Positions 26,596-38,526 of a DNA stretch of 64,000 nt are shown here, one piece after another (the first letter of the stretch is position 1; each line of letters begins with the position of its first letter). The stretch covers positions 3,191,001 to 3,255,000 of the forward strand of contig NC_066598.1 in the NCBI RefSeq assembly GCF_905475345.1. The letters run 5' to 3'. Position numbers and translations under genes: made by a program. This stretch comes from Vespula vulgaris. Lineage: Eukaryota; Arthropoda; Insecta; Hymenoptera; Vespidae. The notes under the pieces were generated by a model. It was not told the DNA's origin. It made no database searches and was given only the letters and a program-made list of their open reading frames with translations.

Positions 26596-28020
26596 ATATT
26601 AATTGTGTAAATTATTTCATAGTTAAATTGATATTTCCAGTATCGTCTATAGATATTGGATATATCTAATTCTCGTAAAGTTAATATTTGAAAAATTTGT
26701 TAGAAAATAAAAAACGATAATTGAGTTCGCAAGGTAACGTCGTAAAAATTGTGATAAAAATCACAAAAACGAGAAATAAACTCCAAAGGCATTCGAAAAC
26801 CGATACCCCCTTCGATAATCGAGTAAAGAGCTATTCGCTTTAAGACTCTTTCTCGTTTGAAGATTGTAATACGATCGTTTTAAGGATAGTAATCTAAACC
26901 CTTGTCTCGCGTATCTCTCGACAAATTACACTATCTATCCTTTTTGTTTTTTTATAACGATGTAACACCATACTGAAAACAATTTCTGGAATTTCGGAAG
27001 GCTAGTTGCGATTTTATCAGTCTCTTTTTTATTCTCTCTTTCTTTCTTTTTTTTTTTTTTTACATTCGGACCTCGTACCTTTTTACATCGTTGGCAAACT
27101 TTAAAAAAAAAAAAAATACTTTTTTTTGACCTATGTACTCAGCTGAAATGTTCCTGAAAAATTTTTTATAACAGATCGAAATTATTCTCATCTTGTTTGA
27201 CATACCTTTCAAATGTGTCAAAGAAAATTCGAAAATTTTCTTCCGGGCTTTTTATAAATTCCATCGACACATATAGATTGGATAACGATCTATGATGAAA
27301 TCAGGACGGAAAGAAGCAAATTGAATATTCTAATTAGATACTCTGATCGATAGCATTCCGGTTTATGTAATTGTGACAGAGAATTGTTTAACGATTGGAA
27401 AATCGATATATATATATATATATTATAGATCGATACAACCATACACGCATTACTTACATAATAATTATTCTGATTGATCATTCAGGTTGTCCGGGAATAA
27501 AATCAGGTTCGATATTAAAAGGAAATATCTATCTTAATAAACGTATCTACGTGTGTACGTGTGTTACACAATAAAGAAAAAAGAAAATAGCAAAAATTTC
27601 TGAGCTATTCAAAAATTTTTTCCAATTAGATACACCCGTCTAGTCTACTCCCCCAAAATCAAATGTTTAGAAAGTTCAAATGATATGTTAGCTTAAGTGG
27701 TATACATCTGATAACTCGTTTATGCCACCTCCACAATCTAGTTTCCATATTGAAACATGTAAAATACTCTTAGCTCGAAATACCATGATGATTTTTTTTT
27801 GTTTTCTTTTTTTTTTTTTTTTTTTTTTTTTGATTACCATCGTTATAGGAACAACAAATATTATTCCATTCTCTGTTTCGAAAGATACACGTTTATGCTG
27901 GTTACGGTTCGATGAATTTCTAAGGTTTACGCTTCGTGAAAATAATAATTAAACGCGTTCTAACATCTAACAACTGTGAATAGGATTTTTAAAAAATAAA
28001 CCCGATATATATATGTGTGT

Positions 28021-28072
<52 letters not shown>

Positions 28073-29735
28073 ACGAGCAGACCTAGAAGTTTTAAGTGAA
28101 CTCAGATAAGCCGTTTAGATAGGTCGTTTCTAGTAATCGACAAAAATTATGACATATAACATCGTACATTTGTCTGGTTCGAACCATTTTGGAATATTAG
28201 ATATTTTTAAAATATTTTTAAAAGAGATTGTAAATAAGGAGTTTAATATTGTAATAAAAATTTATTTATATTGAAACGTGAAGAATACGTAATAACATAT
28301 ACATACATACATATATATATAAAATGTAATAATAATATAAATATATAATAATATATAATATATAACATAATACATATATATAATTATGTATACTTATTTA
28401 TTTATTTATTTTTTTATTTATTTATCCGAAGTATCTTCGTGAGAACGTTCATGAACGATCACCGATCACGACGTCTTAGAGTGACTGTGATGTATAGATA
28501 AAAGGTTAAGGTCGCTAGATTCCGTAAAGATTTTTTTCTGTTCTTTTTTTTTTTTTTCTTTCCCTTTTTCTTCTCCTTTCTCTTTTTTTCTTTTTTTTTT
28601 TTTTTCATTAAAATCGATAAAACACTCATTGAATGGCATTAAAATGCAACAAACGTTACCGTCAATAGATGTTATTCTTTGTAATGCAAATGTGAGGATT
28701 ACTCACACAGAAAAGATACTTATCGAAGAACTCTCACGGTGAAAAGAAAAGAAAGAAGAACGATGATAGTCCTCCACTTTACATCGAAACGTTCCTTTTC
28801 CAAAGAAATAATTCGTTCGCGTTTCTTAATGATTTCCGGATATTCCCAATAGAATCGGCATGATAAAAGACAGATACGGAGAAAGTATGATAGAAAAGGA
28901 AAAAGAAAAAAAGAAAAAAAAAAGAAAAAAGTTGTAAGACTCAGATACCAATTTAGTTTCACTATGATATTCTCCAAATGATAATTCGTATTCTTTTATA
29001 TTTTTACTCGGATAAATTGTATTCCATTCTTTTGAAGATCTATAGATCGTCGTAACGATCGTCGAAAGACGCCTCGATTGTTACGTCCTTCGATTACGAT
29101 GAATGAAATACGTCGACGTCTGCGTTAAAAAGTCCTTCTATAAATCAAGGGTGATCACGGATACTGATCGATATAATCGATGATTAGTTATCGTTAGATA
29201 CAACGTTTACTCGAGTGAACGATTTCATTGGTAGAAGTGCTAACGCGGAAGGAAAAATCATTTGAAAAAAAAAAAAAGAAAAGAAAAGAAACGAAACAAA
29301 AAAGAAAACACGTATATATCTCCTCCTCGAAAGAGTAACAATGGCTATACTATTACTCGTTGATAGGCACGATCAAGGTCGCAAGGATATAGTGGGGCAA
29401 ACGATGAGTACGACAAAGCTTTCGACACAAATATATAAAGAGTTCGGTTTTCTGCAGTGCTAACAGTAGCATCGATTCCGCGTTCTCTTCGTGTTTGCGA
29501 ACGGAAAGCCGATAAAACGTTTAACATGTTCAAACTGGCAAGTATTTCCAGCCATTTTTCCATGTACGCTTATACAATACATAAAATCTAGATTTAAAGT
29601 TTAGTTATCGATATTTGTTGTCTACCTTGTCCGTTTAAAATGCTGATCACAAATTACGAGTTCGTACTATTTCTTTTTTTTTTTTTTTTTGGTCTCTCTT
29701 TTTTCCGAGTTTCTTTTTCTTTTCTTTGTTTGTTG

Positions 29736-29772
<37 letters not shown>

Positions 29773-30407
29773 CATCTTATCGATATGGTATTCTATAAAA
29801 AAAAAAGAAAAAAAGGAAATAGCTCCTGCTAAATTACTTTTCATTTGTAGAATTTCATTGATAGGAATCAGCAACGATTGAATACTCTCTTTGGAGAATA
29901 CAAAAGCGTCCAATCAAGGTGCACCTTTAATCCTTTCCGCGATGAAAACTCAGCAAAAAGAAAAAAGAAAGAAAAAAATACTTTTAGAGATGCTGCGCGT
30001 TTCATCGTAATAAACCCCGCGCGAATGTTCTCCTCAAGAAGAAAATTTACGAATCCACTCATTTTATCGTCCCCCTTTGGCCACCCCCTTTATATATCGA
30101 TCGCTATTCACGAATATGGTATCCGATCAACCCCTCGGCGTCAAACTATTTGCAGTTTCGGTAACTTTAAATATCCAATATTCTTCCTCGAGTAGAGTGA
30201 AACTTTCTTAGGAACCTATCTATTCGAGCGTCGAAATATTAAAGATGTTATAAATCTCTCGAGTTTATTTCGAAAGTATGGTATTCGATTTTTCTTTAAA
30301 AATAATATATATATATATATTATAGAATAAATTTATAAAACGAATTTATATATCATATATAATATTATATATATGTATATATAAATATTATATTCTTGGA
30401 AAATAAC

Positions 30408-30462
<55 letters not shown>

Positions 30463-33400
30463 TAAATTGCGAATTGGTGCACGTACAGATCGCAAATAGA
30501 TTTTACTAATGGAAGTTTCGCGTCTCGATGAGAAGATCATTCGTCTAAGTCAGCTATTTCTAAGGGAGATTAAACTGTAAAAGCTGATTTTATTTGAATA
30601 CTAATCGATCGAACATATACCGATAGATCTTACTGACGTTGACGATTATGCTGACGAGTGGTGTTTTGAGTGCACCAGCACCTGGACCAGAACCAGCACC
30701 AGCACCAGTACCAGCACCAGTTCCACCATTATTGGGATCACATAGCCTGATATATCCACAAAGTTACGTGAAAGTTATACCAGCGGTACATCCACCTACA
30801 GTACCATTGGCCTATCACACTGGCTACAAATGGATCCATCCTGGTTCGGTTTATTTCTACTGATAGGACTGACTAACAGGACAAACGGCTAAACTGGTCG
30901 TGCTAAACTGACCTTAGCAAAAATCATCGATCGTCGTCACTCTTTCAATAACCTCCTTTTAAACGATAACTCTAATATAATCTTCTCACGAATAAAAATA
31001 AAGATATCATAATAATTTTTGGAATATTTTCTCCAAAGATTTATCAATTAGACATCTTAATATTTAATTCAACAAATATCACATCGTTTCTACAAATAGT
31101 TCGTCACGAGTTTTTATATCGGACCGTACGAATGCACGATATAAAAAATTCACCATGAAAAAGTATTTTACCGTTTAGCCATTTAAGTACCGTAGGTACT
31201 TATGTGGTACATGGATATATAACTGGTATGTCATAGTCTAAGCTCGAAATATCAGTTCGAGTCGATAAGAAGAAGTACGTGATATAAAAACGTCGGGCTA
31301 GTCCACCATTTGCCAAAGAGAGAGCGAGAGAAAGAGAGCTGCAAACGATTTTTGGTACGATGTTGAAGATACTATAGAAATAACAGTGGTTGAGGGTTAA
31401 AAAAAGAATATTCTAGGGGGTATGAGAGTAGGGTAGAGAACGTCGACTCTATCACGAGCTATTCGTAAAAGATATTCTCTATAAAATGGAAAATGGAGAG
31501 AGAGAGAGAGAGGAGAGAAGTAGAGGGAAAAAAGATAGCGATACTCGAATATACCGAGTATATACATCCATAACCCAAACATCAATAGAATCGAAAAAAG
31601 TACATTTGCGCGAATGCTCTTTTATCGTCATGTAGGGAACGGTCGATGCAACCTCATAAAATTCTTTTTCCTAGACGATGACCGAATCATTTTCTTCCAA
31701 ATTTTTTTTTTTTTTTTTTTTTTATATCTACGTTCTCATTTTGACGATACGTTTATGAGAATTCCTACCTAAATCCTATGAAATTTTTAAAATTTACGAT
31801 AATTCGGTAAATGTTTATATACTTCTTAGACGGATTAAAAATAAAAAAAAAAGAAATTAGACGAAACAAAGAGAAAACAATTTGAAGAGTATTCGGACGC
31901 AAGGATGTATCTTCTAAGTTGTAGTTTTGTCGGTCGAATTGTTTAAATGGAATTTAAACGACCGTTCTTTTTCTAGTAGTAGAAGAAGTATGATCTACCT
32001 TTTAGACATAACAACTTGGGTTAGTCTTACCAAGTCCTGGTAATGGTAGGTTGGTAAACGAGGGAGAGTTTAAACAAGATTAATCGGTGTTTAATCTGCT
32101 CGTTTATCGACGAAACAACCTGGAACATAGTTTTACGTAATGCTGCCAGATAGTAAATCCCTGAGATCATGTCTTTGCGTGTGAGAAATCGACGTATACG
32201 TCTATGATAATGATCGCCACGTTACGATTAGATATGTGTGTGTGTGTGTGTAGAATAATAAAAAAAAATTAGATCGCTGCGATGGGTCGAGATGTGAGAG
32301 TAAAAAAAAAAAGAGCGATGTTGTTTTTTTTATAATTAAAATTTTATTAAAATTCCATATGAAAGTTGGTAGGGATCGAGATGAGGGTGGGGTGTGAACG
32401 GGGGGGTGGAAATGTGGGAAGATAGTCGTACGAATATTCGAATTTCAGCGATGACGAATCTCCAAGAATGAAAAATTAAAACGAAAATTAGGCCGTGCCA
32501 ATGTTGGTAATTCGTCGGATTGCCAGATATGCCGATTCGAAGTCCTCTTCCACATAAATTTTCATTGGTTAATTTATCCTTTTCCATAACCATTTTCCGT
32601 CGGATGAACTGGGGAATGTCCTGGTCGTGGTCGTTGGTGTCGGTGCTTTGTTGGTGACTTGAAGAGGGGTGGTGGGTGGGTGGGTGGTTGGAGTAGGTGT
32701 GTGGTAGTGGTGTGGTGGTGGTGGTGGTGGTGGTTGTTCAAAGGGTGGTGTGAAGTTCGTTTCGTCTTTTTTTTGTTTCTTTTTTTTTATGTGTGTTTCT
32801 CCGAGCCTATGGTCTTTCCCATCGTCACACGAGAACGCAATCAACGAGGCTTCCAGATGATGTGAGGGATGTTGTGTAGTCTCAGGGGTTGGTCTTGTCT
32901 CGTCATGACAGTTGGTTGGTTGGTTGGTTGGTTGATTGGTTGATTGGTTGGTTGGTTGGTTGGTTGGTTGGTTGTTTTGGTGGTAGTTGGTAGGTTGGAG
33001 ATTTATCGTCGATGCTATTGTCTAACCATGAAGAGGAGCATGGAGAAGAGGTGCGGCATAAGCGGCATGGTTAAGGACGGTCCTGGTGACGATGGGGGTC
33101 TGGTGGACAACCGGAGCCACAGGTTGGGCAACGACATGAGCAGCAGCTACGGGAACTGCAGCAGAGACCACTTGGGGAGCGTGGATCGGACCGGTTCCAG
33201 GGCTGATGGCGATGCCAGTAAGACCTCCGGGAGCGGCAACAGCGACGGCCAAAATGGCGGCGAGGACAGCCTAATTTAAACGGTCAACCGCGATATATGA
33301 GTCAGAGTGATCGAAACGTTCCTTTATAAAAATAATGATTTATATATCGAATGTATGTATATATAAATATAAATGTGTGTGTGTATATATATATACGGTT

Positions 33401-35158
33401 AACGAGTTACCATGATTTTTATGCGTGGGTTGTTTTAAAAGCAATTTACGAGTGAAAATTTTCGATCGGGAACCGGTTCGAAGTTTCGACTTATCTCAAT
33501 GTCTTGAACCTTCGATCGATTACACAAGAACTCTTGCTTTTATCGATCGCTATTATCGAGTTTAACGTTAATACAAAATGGCGAAGGAATTGTTAAAAAT
33601 TGCTAAATGTATGCGTGCTCGCTTCGCTATGTGTACGCGTGTGTGTGTATATGTTTGTGCGTATGTTGTTTGTGTTTCTGTGTTTGCGCTTGCGTGCACG
33701 TATAATCTCGAATAGAGAAGGTAGGGAAAAAGAAAATAAAAAATAAAAAGAGAAAAATAGGCGCAATGCTAGCTGCATTCCGACTCGACGCACACGAGCT
33801 CGAGTCACAGGAGGCCTGCACGGTGTTGGCTAACAATGTGCATGCTCCAGTGATTTCGCTCGCTCCGATTTTTGTGACCTGAGACTCGAAGCCGTTCGAG
33901 TGAACGTAAGGGCGCGTCTATGAAACTGTATTTATGTGTATGTTTAGATATGCGGGAGTAAAAGGTCGTCGCGATGCAAGTCGAAAGAACCCAAGGGAAA
34001 GAAAGAGATAGAGATAAAAAGAGAGAGATTCTATTTTATATACTTTCAATATACTCTGTCTCGTTTTTATCTTACCAATATGAAGAAGAAAAATAGTAAA
34101 CGATACGTTAAAGCTCGAAGAGATATCAGGATGTTTCTTTGAATAGCTTCGATAATTCGATTAATTGATAGTTAAGTTAACTATTATTCGAGATATCGGA
34201 TTAATGATAAAGAAGACTGTTAATGTTATCAAGGTAAAGTAAGGTTGCTCCGATCGAATTAAATCGATCGAATATCGAACAAAAGTATGGTGTGTGTAAA
34301 GTAAAGTGTATTCGAATAGTGTTGTCGATATTTCCGAAGAATTATTAAGTGTGTTAGATATATAAATATATAAATATATAAATATATATATATATGTATA
34401 TATATGGATAGGTATTATATCGTTTTGCTTCTTACCAGCTTGAACATGGTTGGTTGGTTGGGTTGGTTGTTTGCTTCGTAGAAGAAACTAAGCTTATGCT
34501 CGGATAGTTCTCGGTCTCCCTTTTATACGAATGTCGAATTTTAAAAATGGTAATAAATTTGCTCACGTGGCCCATTCGGACAGCATGATGTTAGAATACG
34601 TTCGGTTGAGTCAGCCGATCGCAAAGAGGAGTGGGGATTATGTCTAGACCAATCGGAAAAGGTCGTGCTTCGATACGTCATTGACGATCGCCAATCGTTA
34701 CGGTTTCAACCCTTCGCGCCAATCGCGAGAATTGGGTTAAGACAGTTTATGTGGAAATACACACCGACGCGCTTACTTGTTATACGTACAATGCAAACAT
34801 CCATGTTAATATTCGACATTTTCTTCTAAAGCCAGTTTCTTGAACGTGTGAAACCATTTTTTTTCTTTCTTTCTTTCTTTTTTTTTTCCCCTGATCTTTT
34901 TTTTTCTCCTTTTTCCATTTGTTTTGCCAAAGTTTCGCTTGAACTGTTTTTTTTTATGATGAAAGAAATAAAAAAAAAAAAAGGAAAAACGCAAGTAAGA
35001 TAAAAAAAAACAAAAAGAGAGAGAGAGAGAAAGAAAATAAATAAAAGGAGTAAAATATTGTCAAATTTTAAAAAGAACAATGGATCATGATAACCATTAC
35101 GAAATTGTTTGTATTCGTTGGTAGTCTGGTTTGGATATCTATTGAAAACTAAAGTTTC

Positions 35159-35193
<35 letters not shown>

Positions 35194-35769
35194 CTCTCTT
35201 TTTTATTTTTGAAAAATAAAACAACCAAGTTCTATTCTCGTCCGTGACCTTCCTCTTATTTCTTGGAAAACGAATTCTTTTACCTACCAACACTACTACT
35301 TCTTCCAAAAAATTTTTTTCTTCGCAAGCCAATAGAAATGCGAGACTCACTTTTCGTCTTTTGATATATACCGATTCTTTTCTTCCTACAACCGAACGAT
35401 TCCTTTCAAGTTCACCTACGGAAGAAACGATAACGCGTGACGAGGGGGGTGGGGGTTGGAGAGAATAGGACGTCTTTTCTCCTATAGAAAAACATTATTG
35501 AATTCTCGCGGTTTTATCGTTCGAAGATTGAAAATACAAATCCTTCTTCTATATCGTAACTTCTATATCGTTCTATCGGGAAAATATTTCTATCATCTTT
35601 TTACGTATTAATTCGTAAATTGACGACAGACATTGTTACATCAACGTCAACGATTTTAACGAACGAATAATTAACAAATAAAAATATAAGATATTAATCT
35701 CAGATAAATCAGAGTACCCTAACGCGGTTATAATTTTGCGTGAAATTTATGAGAACATAGATTTGATTG

Positions 35770-35800
<31 letters not shown>

Positions 35801-37058
35801 GCGTGTGTGTGTATGTATGTGTATATTCATTAATTAACTCGTTCTAGAAAACGACTCTATTGACGTTTGTCCGAGATCTATGATACAATGTAAATAGAAA
35901 AATGAATTATTGAAATTCTAATGAATTATTGAAAATATTCTTACCGATTTCATTGTTACACGTTCGTTCGCGTAATAATGACCGCAGTATGCGAATTAGA
36001 GCACACTCTGTGTTCTTTGAGTTGCATAAGAATTAGGAAGTGTCATACGATATTATGACGAAGATTATATGAGCCATAGCAGTTGATACGCTTCCTATGG
36101 TTAATAAGCGTGGAGATATCGTGTGTCAATCTCCAGGAAATTCTCTTAAAAATTTCTTAGCGATGTATTTTATTCAGCTAACTAATTTATACTATTAGAA
36201 ACTGTCCTTTTTTTTTATATAAACCAATGATATTTAATAACTACTCGATGATATCGACAAGTATAAACGAATCTATCAAAGATAAATTTTTTTTTTTGTG
36301 TTTTTTTAAATGACCCGAAAAAATTCGTTCGAAGTTAATAGAATTATCTGGTGAGCCAATGATATTTTTGAAATGCTGCGATATCTAAGAAAACGAATAT
36401 GTGAAGAAAGAAAAAAAAAGAAAAGGAAAGGATCCCCTTGGGACGATTCGATTTTCGTTTCATCGAAATATTTCGAGATCGTGCCGAATAGAGTAGCGTT
36501 ATCTTTTTCGAACATTTCGAAGAGGGATCGTTGTTCAGTGGACCAATGAAGATACTAAACGTGCTTTTAGCAATATCATCGTATCGTTCGAACGAACGAT
36601 GAAGTTGAAAGAAAATATGGTCACTTGAACCATCGAATAAAAGGGAATGAATAAAACGTTCGATCGATCATATCGATCGATATGACAATTTCGAGTTAAC
36701 GTTGATCTTTTATCGTCGAACAACAATTTCGTGAATATCCTAGAAAATTGTTTTTTTTTTCTTTCTTTCTTTCTTTTTTCTTCATTTTTTTCTCTTTCTC
36801 TCTTCTACCCTTTATATTTGCATGAAATAAAATCGATTTGGATAATGGTCGTGCAGATCATTTAATAAAATATTTCTTTCAAAAAAGCGTTGCCTTTTCA
36901 ATCTATGTGGATCGTATCACATCACGAATGAATCAAATTAAATATCTTTTTCTCTTTTTTTTTTTTTTGTTTCATTGATCTTCGAACTTTTATGAATCAT
37001 ATATAGATACATTTAATCTTTTGGATATTAAATTCACGTGTCGTTAAATAATTCGTAA

Positions 37059-37122
<64 letters not shown>

Positions 37123-37278
37123 ATACATTTCAGAAAGCAACATTTCTCTTGTAATAATGCACTTTTTTTCTTTTTTTTTTTTTTCAAATTAATAACTCTT
37201 ATTAACGAACATAGCTCATTGTTAATTATAATTAATCTTATGGATATTAAATTTACGTGTTGTTAAATAATTCCCACG

Positions 37279-37319
<41 letters not shown>

Positions 37320-38526
37320 TATATATATATACATTCAAGAGAGACAGAGAGAAAGAGAGAGAGAGAGAGAGAGTTATATTTTTTTGATCATTACATTTTT
37401 ATACCTTATGTTTAGTACAGTGCGAGCTCATCCTAATTGCTCGACATTATAAAAATATATTTTTAATAATAAAACGATCCCTCGATAAAAATCAAATCGA
37501 AATATTTGTAGTATTGGTTCGAGCGTGTAAACAAGTCATTAATAAATATTCGATTTATATCGAGTATGCTAACGTATACGTATAATCGTTATGCGATCGC
37601 ATTACTGAGCGAATGACGAGATAAACGTAACGTGGGGGTAGACGTTACGAACGTGTTGCAAGCACGCCTTTTATTTTCTCTCTCTCTCTCTCTCTCTCTC
37701 TGTCTTTTTTTTTCTCTTTTTCTTTTTTTCTTTTTCTATTTTTTCCCCTTTTTTCTATTCTTTTTCTTTTTTCTTTTTTCTTACGCAAGATTAAATGGCA
37801 CATTAAGATTTAATGTCACATTTACATAAATCGACGTAATCGTAACAGATAATATCTATCGTTTGAATTGAAACAGAATTAAATTGTCACACGTATAAAT
37901 AGTACTTTTAATTGGATCTGTTTCTATTTATAGAATAGATTTCGTATAATTTGTGATGTAATTTATATTAGAAGGATTGTCGTGAAAGAAGGAAAGAATT
38001 GTAGCTTTAAGAATGAAATCGTTTGAAGATCCTTTTAAATACGATCGATCGATCGATTCCAGTCAATAAATAACTCAGTAAATATTCTCCATGAGTATAC
38101 GATCGTACGAAACAATCATTTTTGCAATGATTCATCGATTTTCGTTGACTCGATATAATTCTTATTCTCTAATTATAGATATTATTAGAAATCTTATTTC
38201 TTGTGAACGTAAAATGCTCACGTCGGAAAATTGTCCGATCTAAAACTTTTATTTCCAAGTTTCTAATTTCTAAAAATAACGATGACGATTGTAGAACGTA
38301 TGTCGATGGATAAATGAAAAGCTTTTTTTTCGATCTTATCACCAATTATATCTCCATCGATCGAGATCATAGAAATCATTCTATTATAAAATCGGAATGA
38401 TCGATCAATTTATTACAGATACGTACCTGTCGAGTGAAACTGCAACGAGACTGTAAACCGAAGCAGCAACCGATACACCCTGTATATAAGCCACTGCTTT
38501 ACACATGAACCATCCTAGGAACCACG
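25561..38526 (-). CDS. SIFaR: Rhodopsin-family neuropeptide receptor, probable SIFamide receptor (TM3 to C-terminus; upstream exons not found)
   Basis: Two minus-strand exons: 38526-38427 (TM3) and 26356-25561 (ICL2 to stop), joined in frame at SLD-R-FLAIWW across a 12-kb GT-AG intron. Visible: the TM3 cysteine in GWFMCKAV, SVAASVYSLVAVSLDRF (a DRF variant of DRY), WWPLKCQITKRRAR in ICL2, TM4 with TTTSPW, the ECL2 Cys in RLCLEIW, TM5 with the proline in CYVLP, TM6 with LSWLPLY, TM7 with SNSCINPILYAFF (the NPxxY motif), and a CC pair in the tail suited to palmitoylation. The tail has nine consecutive Asn and ends FNHTGV. The DRFLAIWWPLK-QITKRRAR block is what I associate with insect SIFamide receptors, peptide-gated G-protein receptors for feeding, sleep and courtship. 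An NPFF-type or related receptor is the alternative. TM1, TM2 and the N-terminus are missing. The intron holds two other genes. Confidence 0.88.
26357..29431. other. Receptor intron, first part
   Basis: No exon seen. AT-rich with (TA)n arrays (about 26460-26482 and 28020-28070), T-tracts and A-tracts. Confidence 0.6.
29432..29440 (+). promoter_or_regulatory. TATA box of the nested proline-rich secreted protein gene
   Basis: TATATAAAG in plus orientation. An initiator-like ACAGT follows at 29463-29467, about 31 bp downstream, and the ATG of exon 1 is at 29526. Confidence 0.7.
29526..30863 (+). CDS. Small secreted proline-rich protein, cuticle-type, 82 aa
   Basis: Two exons. Exon 1, 29526-29537, encodes MFKL and is followed by GCAAGT, a GC-type donor matching consensus at +3 to +6. 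Exon 2, 30627-30863, follows acceptor CGATAG. An in-frame TAG directly before exon 2 rules out reading-through. The product begins with a signal peptide (MFKLILLTLTIML...SGVLSA), probably cut before APAPGPEP, then a proline/alanine-rich stretch (PAPAPVPAPVPP) and a tyrosine-rich end (YKWIHPGSVYFY). It has no cysteine in the mature part and no dibasic sites, so it is not a typical neuropeptide precursor. A four-codon first exon interrupting the signal peptide is common in insect cuticle protein genes. A structural cuticle role is inferred. It lies antisense inside the receptor intron. AATAAA is at 30991-30996. The family is not recognised by name. Confidence 0.78.
30864..33021. other. Space between the two convergent nested genes
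   Basis: Contains the 3' flank of the proline-rich gene, a TATA/initiator-like pair at 31216-31259 followed by a five-codon open frame, a T-tract near 31700, and G/T-rich repeats from 32640 to 32985. AATAAA on the minus strand (plus TTTATT at 32343-32348) could end the cuticle-type transcript. Confidence 0.5.
32907..32985. repeat. (GGTT)n tetranucleotide repeat in the cuticle-gene 3' flank
   Basis: Many TTGG units with two TTGA variants, starting about 37 bp beyond the stop codon of the minus-strand gene. In that transcript it reads (AACC)n. Confidence 0.9.
33022..34447 (-). CDS. Cuticle-type secreted Ala/Val/Pro-rich protein, 86 aa
   Basis: Two exons on the minus strand: 34447-34436 encodes MFKL and ends at GTAAGA; 33270-33022 follows acceptor AAATTAG. 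The joined start MFKLAVLAAILAVAVAAPGG is a classic signal peptide of insect cuticle proteins, with cleavage expected before APGG or a little earlier. The mature part is low-complexity, rich in Ala, Val, Pro and His (PVAAAHVVAQPVAPVVH, NHAAYAAPLLHAPLHG), with an AAPxx-like element as in low-complexity cuticular proteins. It has no Rebers-Riddiford domain and no cysteine. It is presumably secreted by epidermis into cuticle. A strong TATA box lies 80 bp upstream of the ATG. It lies within the receptor intron on the same strand and is convergent with the proline-rich gene. A second ATG/GT site at 33413 could give a shorter signal peptide. Confidence 0.88.
34519..34527 (-). promoter_or_regulatory. 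TATA box of the cuticle-type gene
   Basis: TATAAAAGG on the minus strand, about 80 bp upstream of the MFKL start codon. TTAGTT at 34491-34486 is a possible initiator. Confidence 0.8.
34564..34726 (-). promoter_or_regulatory. Upstream promoter region with E-box and three CCAATCG motifs
   Basis: Upstream of the cuticle-gene TATA box. CACGTG lies at 34564-34569, and CCAATCG occurs three times on the plus strand at 34649, 34691 and 34719. The block is less AT-rich than its surroundings. Binding proteins are not known; CCAAT-binding factors are the obvious guess. Confidence 0.4.
34727..38426. other. Receptor intron, second part
   Basis: No exon recognised. Pyrimidine tracts near 34855-34900 and 35155-35205. 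Two similar poly-T/unique/TA-array units lie at about 36950-37120 and 37160-37320. A CT tract lies at 37677-37701. Confidence 0.55.
37012..37275. repeat. Tandem duplication, about 220-bp period
   Basis: Copies at 37012-37057 and 37232-37275 share the order TTAATCTT, GGATATTAAAT, ACGTG, GTTAAATAATT with a few substitutions. Each is preceded by a T-tract and followed by a (TA)n array. Confidence 0.75.

Noticed and set aside
30089..30155. Alternative promoter and start (TATATA at 30091, ATG at 30116) for the proline-rich gene
   Set aside because: The ATG is only about 25 bp from the TATA motif, too close, and the MFKL exon at 29526 gives a better signal peptide and matches the neighbouring gene.
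32569..32844. Minus-strand proline/threonine-rich frame downstream of the cuticle-type stop codon
   Set aside because: It comes from GGT-type repeats, has no signal peptide and no family resemblance; more likely 3' flank.
32944..33279. Plus-strand 111-aa frame over the cuticle gene
   Set aside because: Antisense shadow of the cuticle-type exon and of the (GGTT)n repeat.
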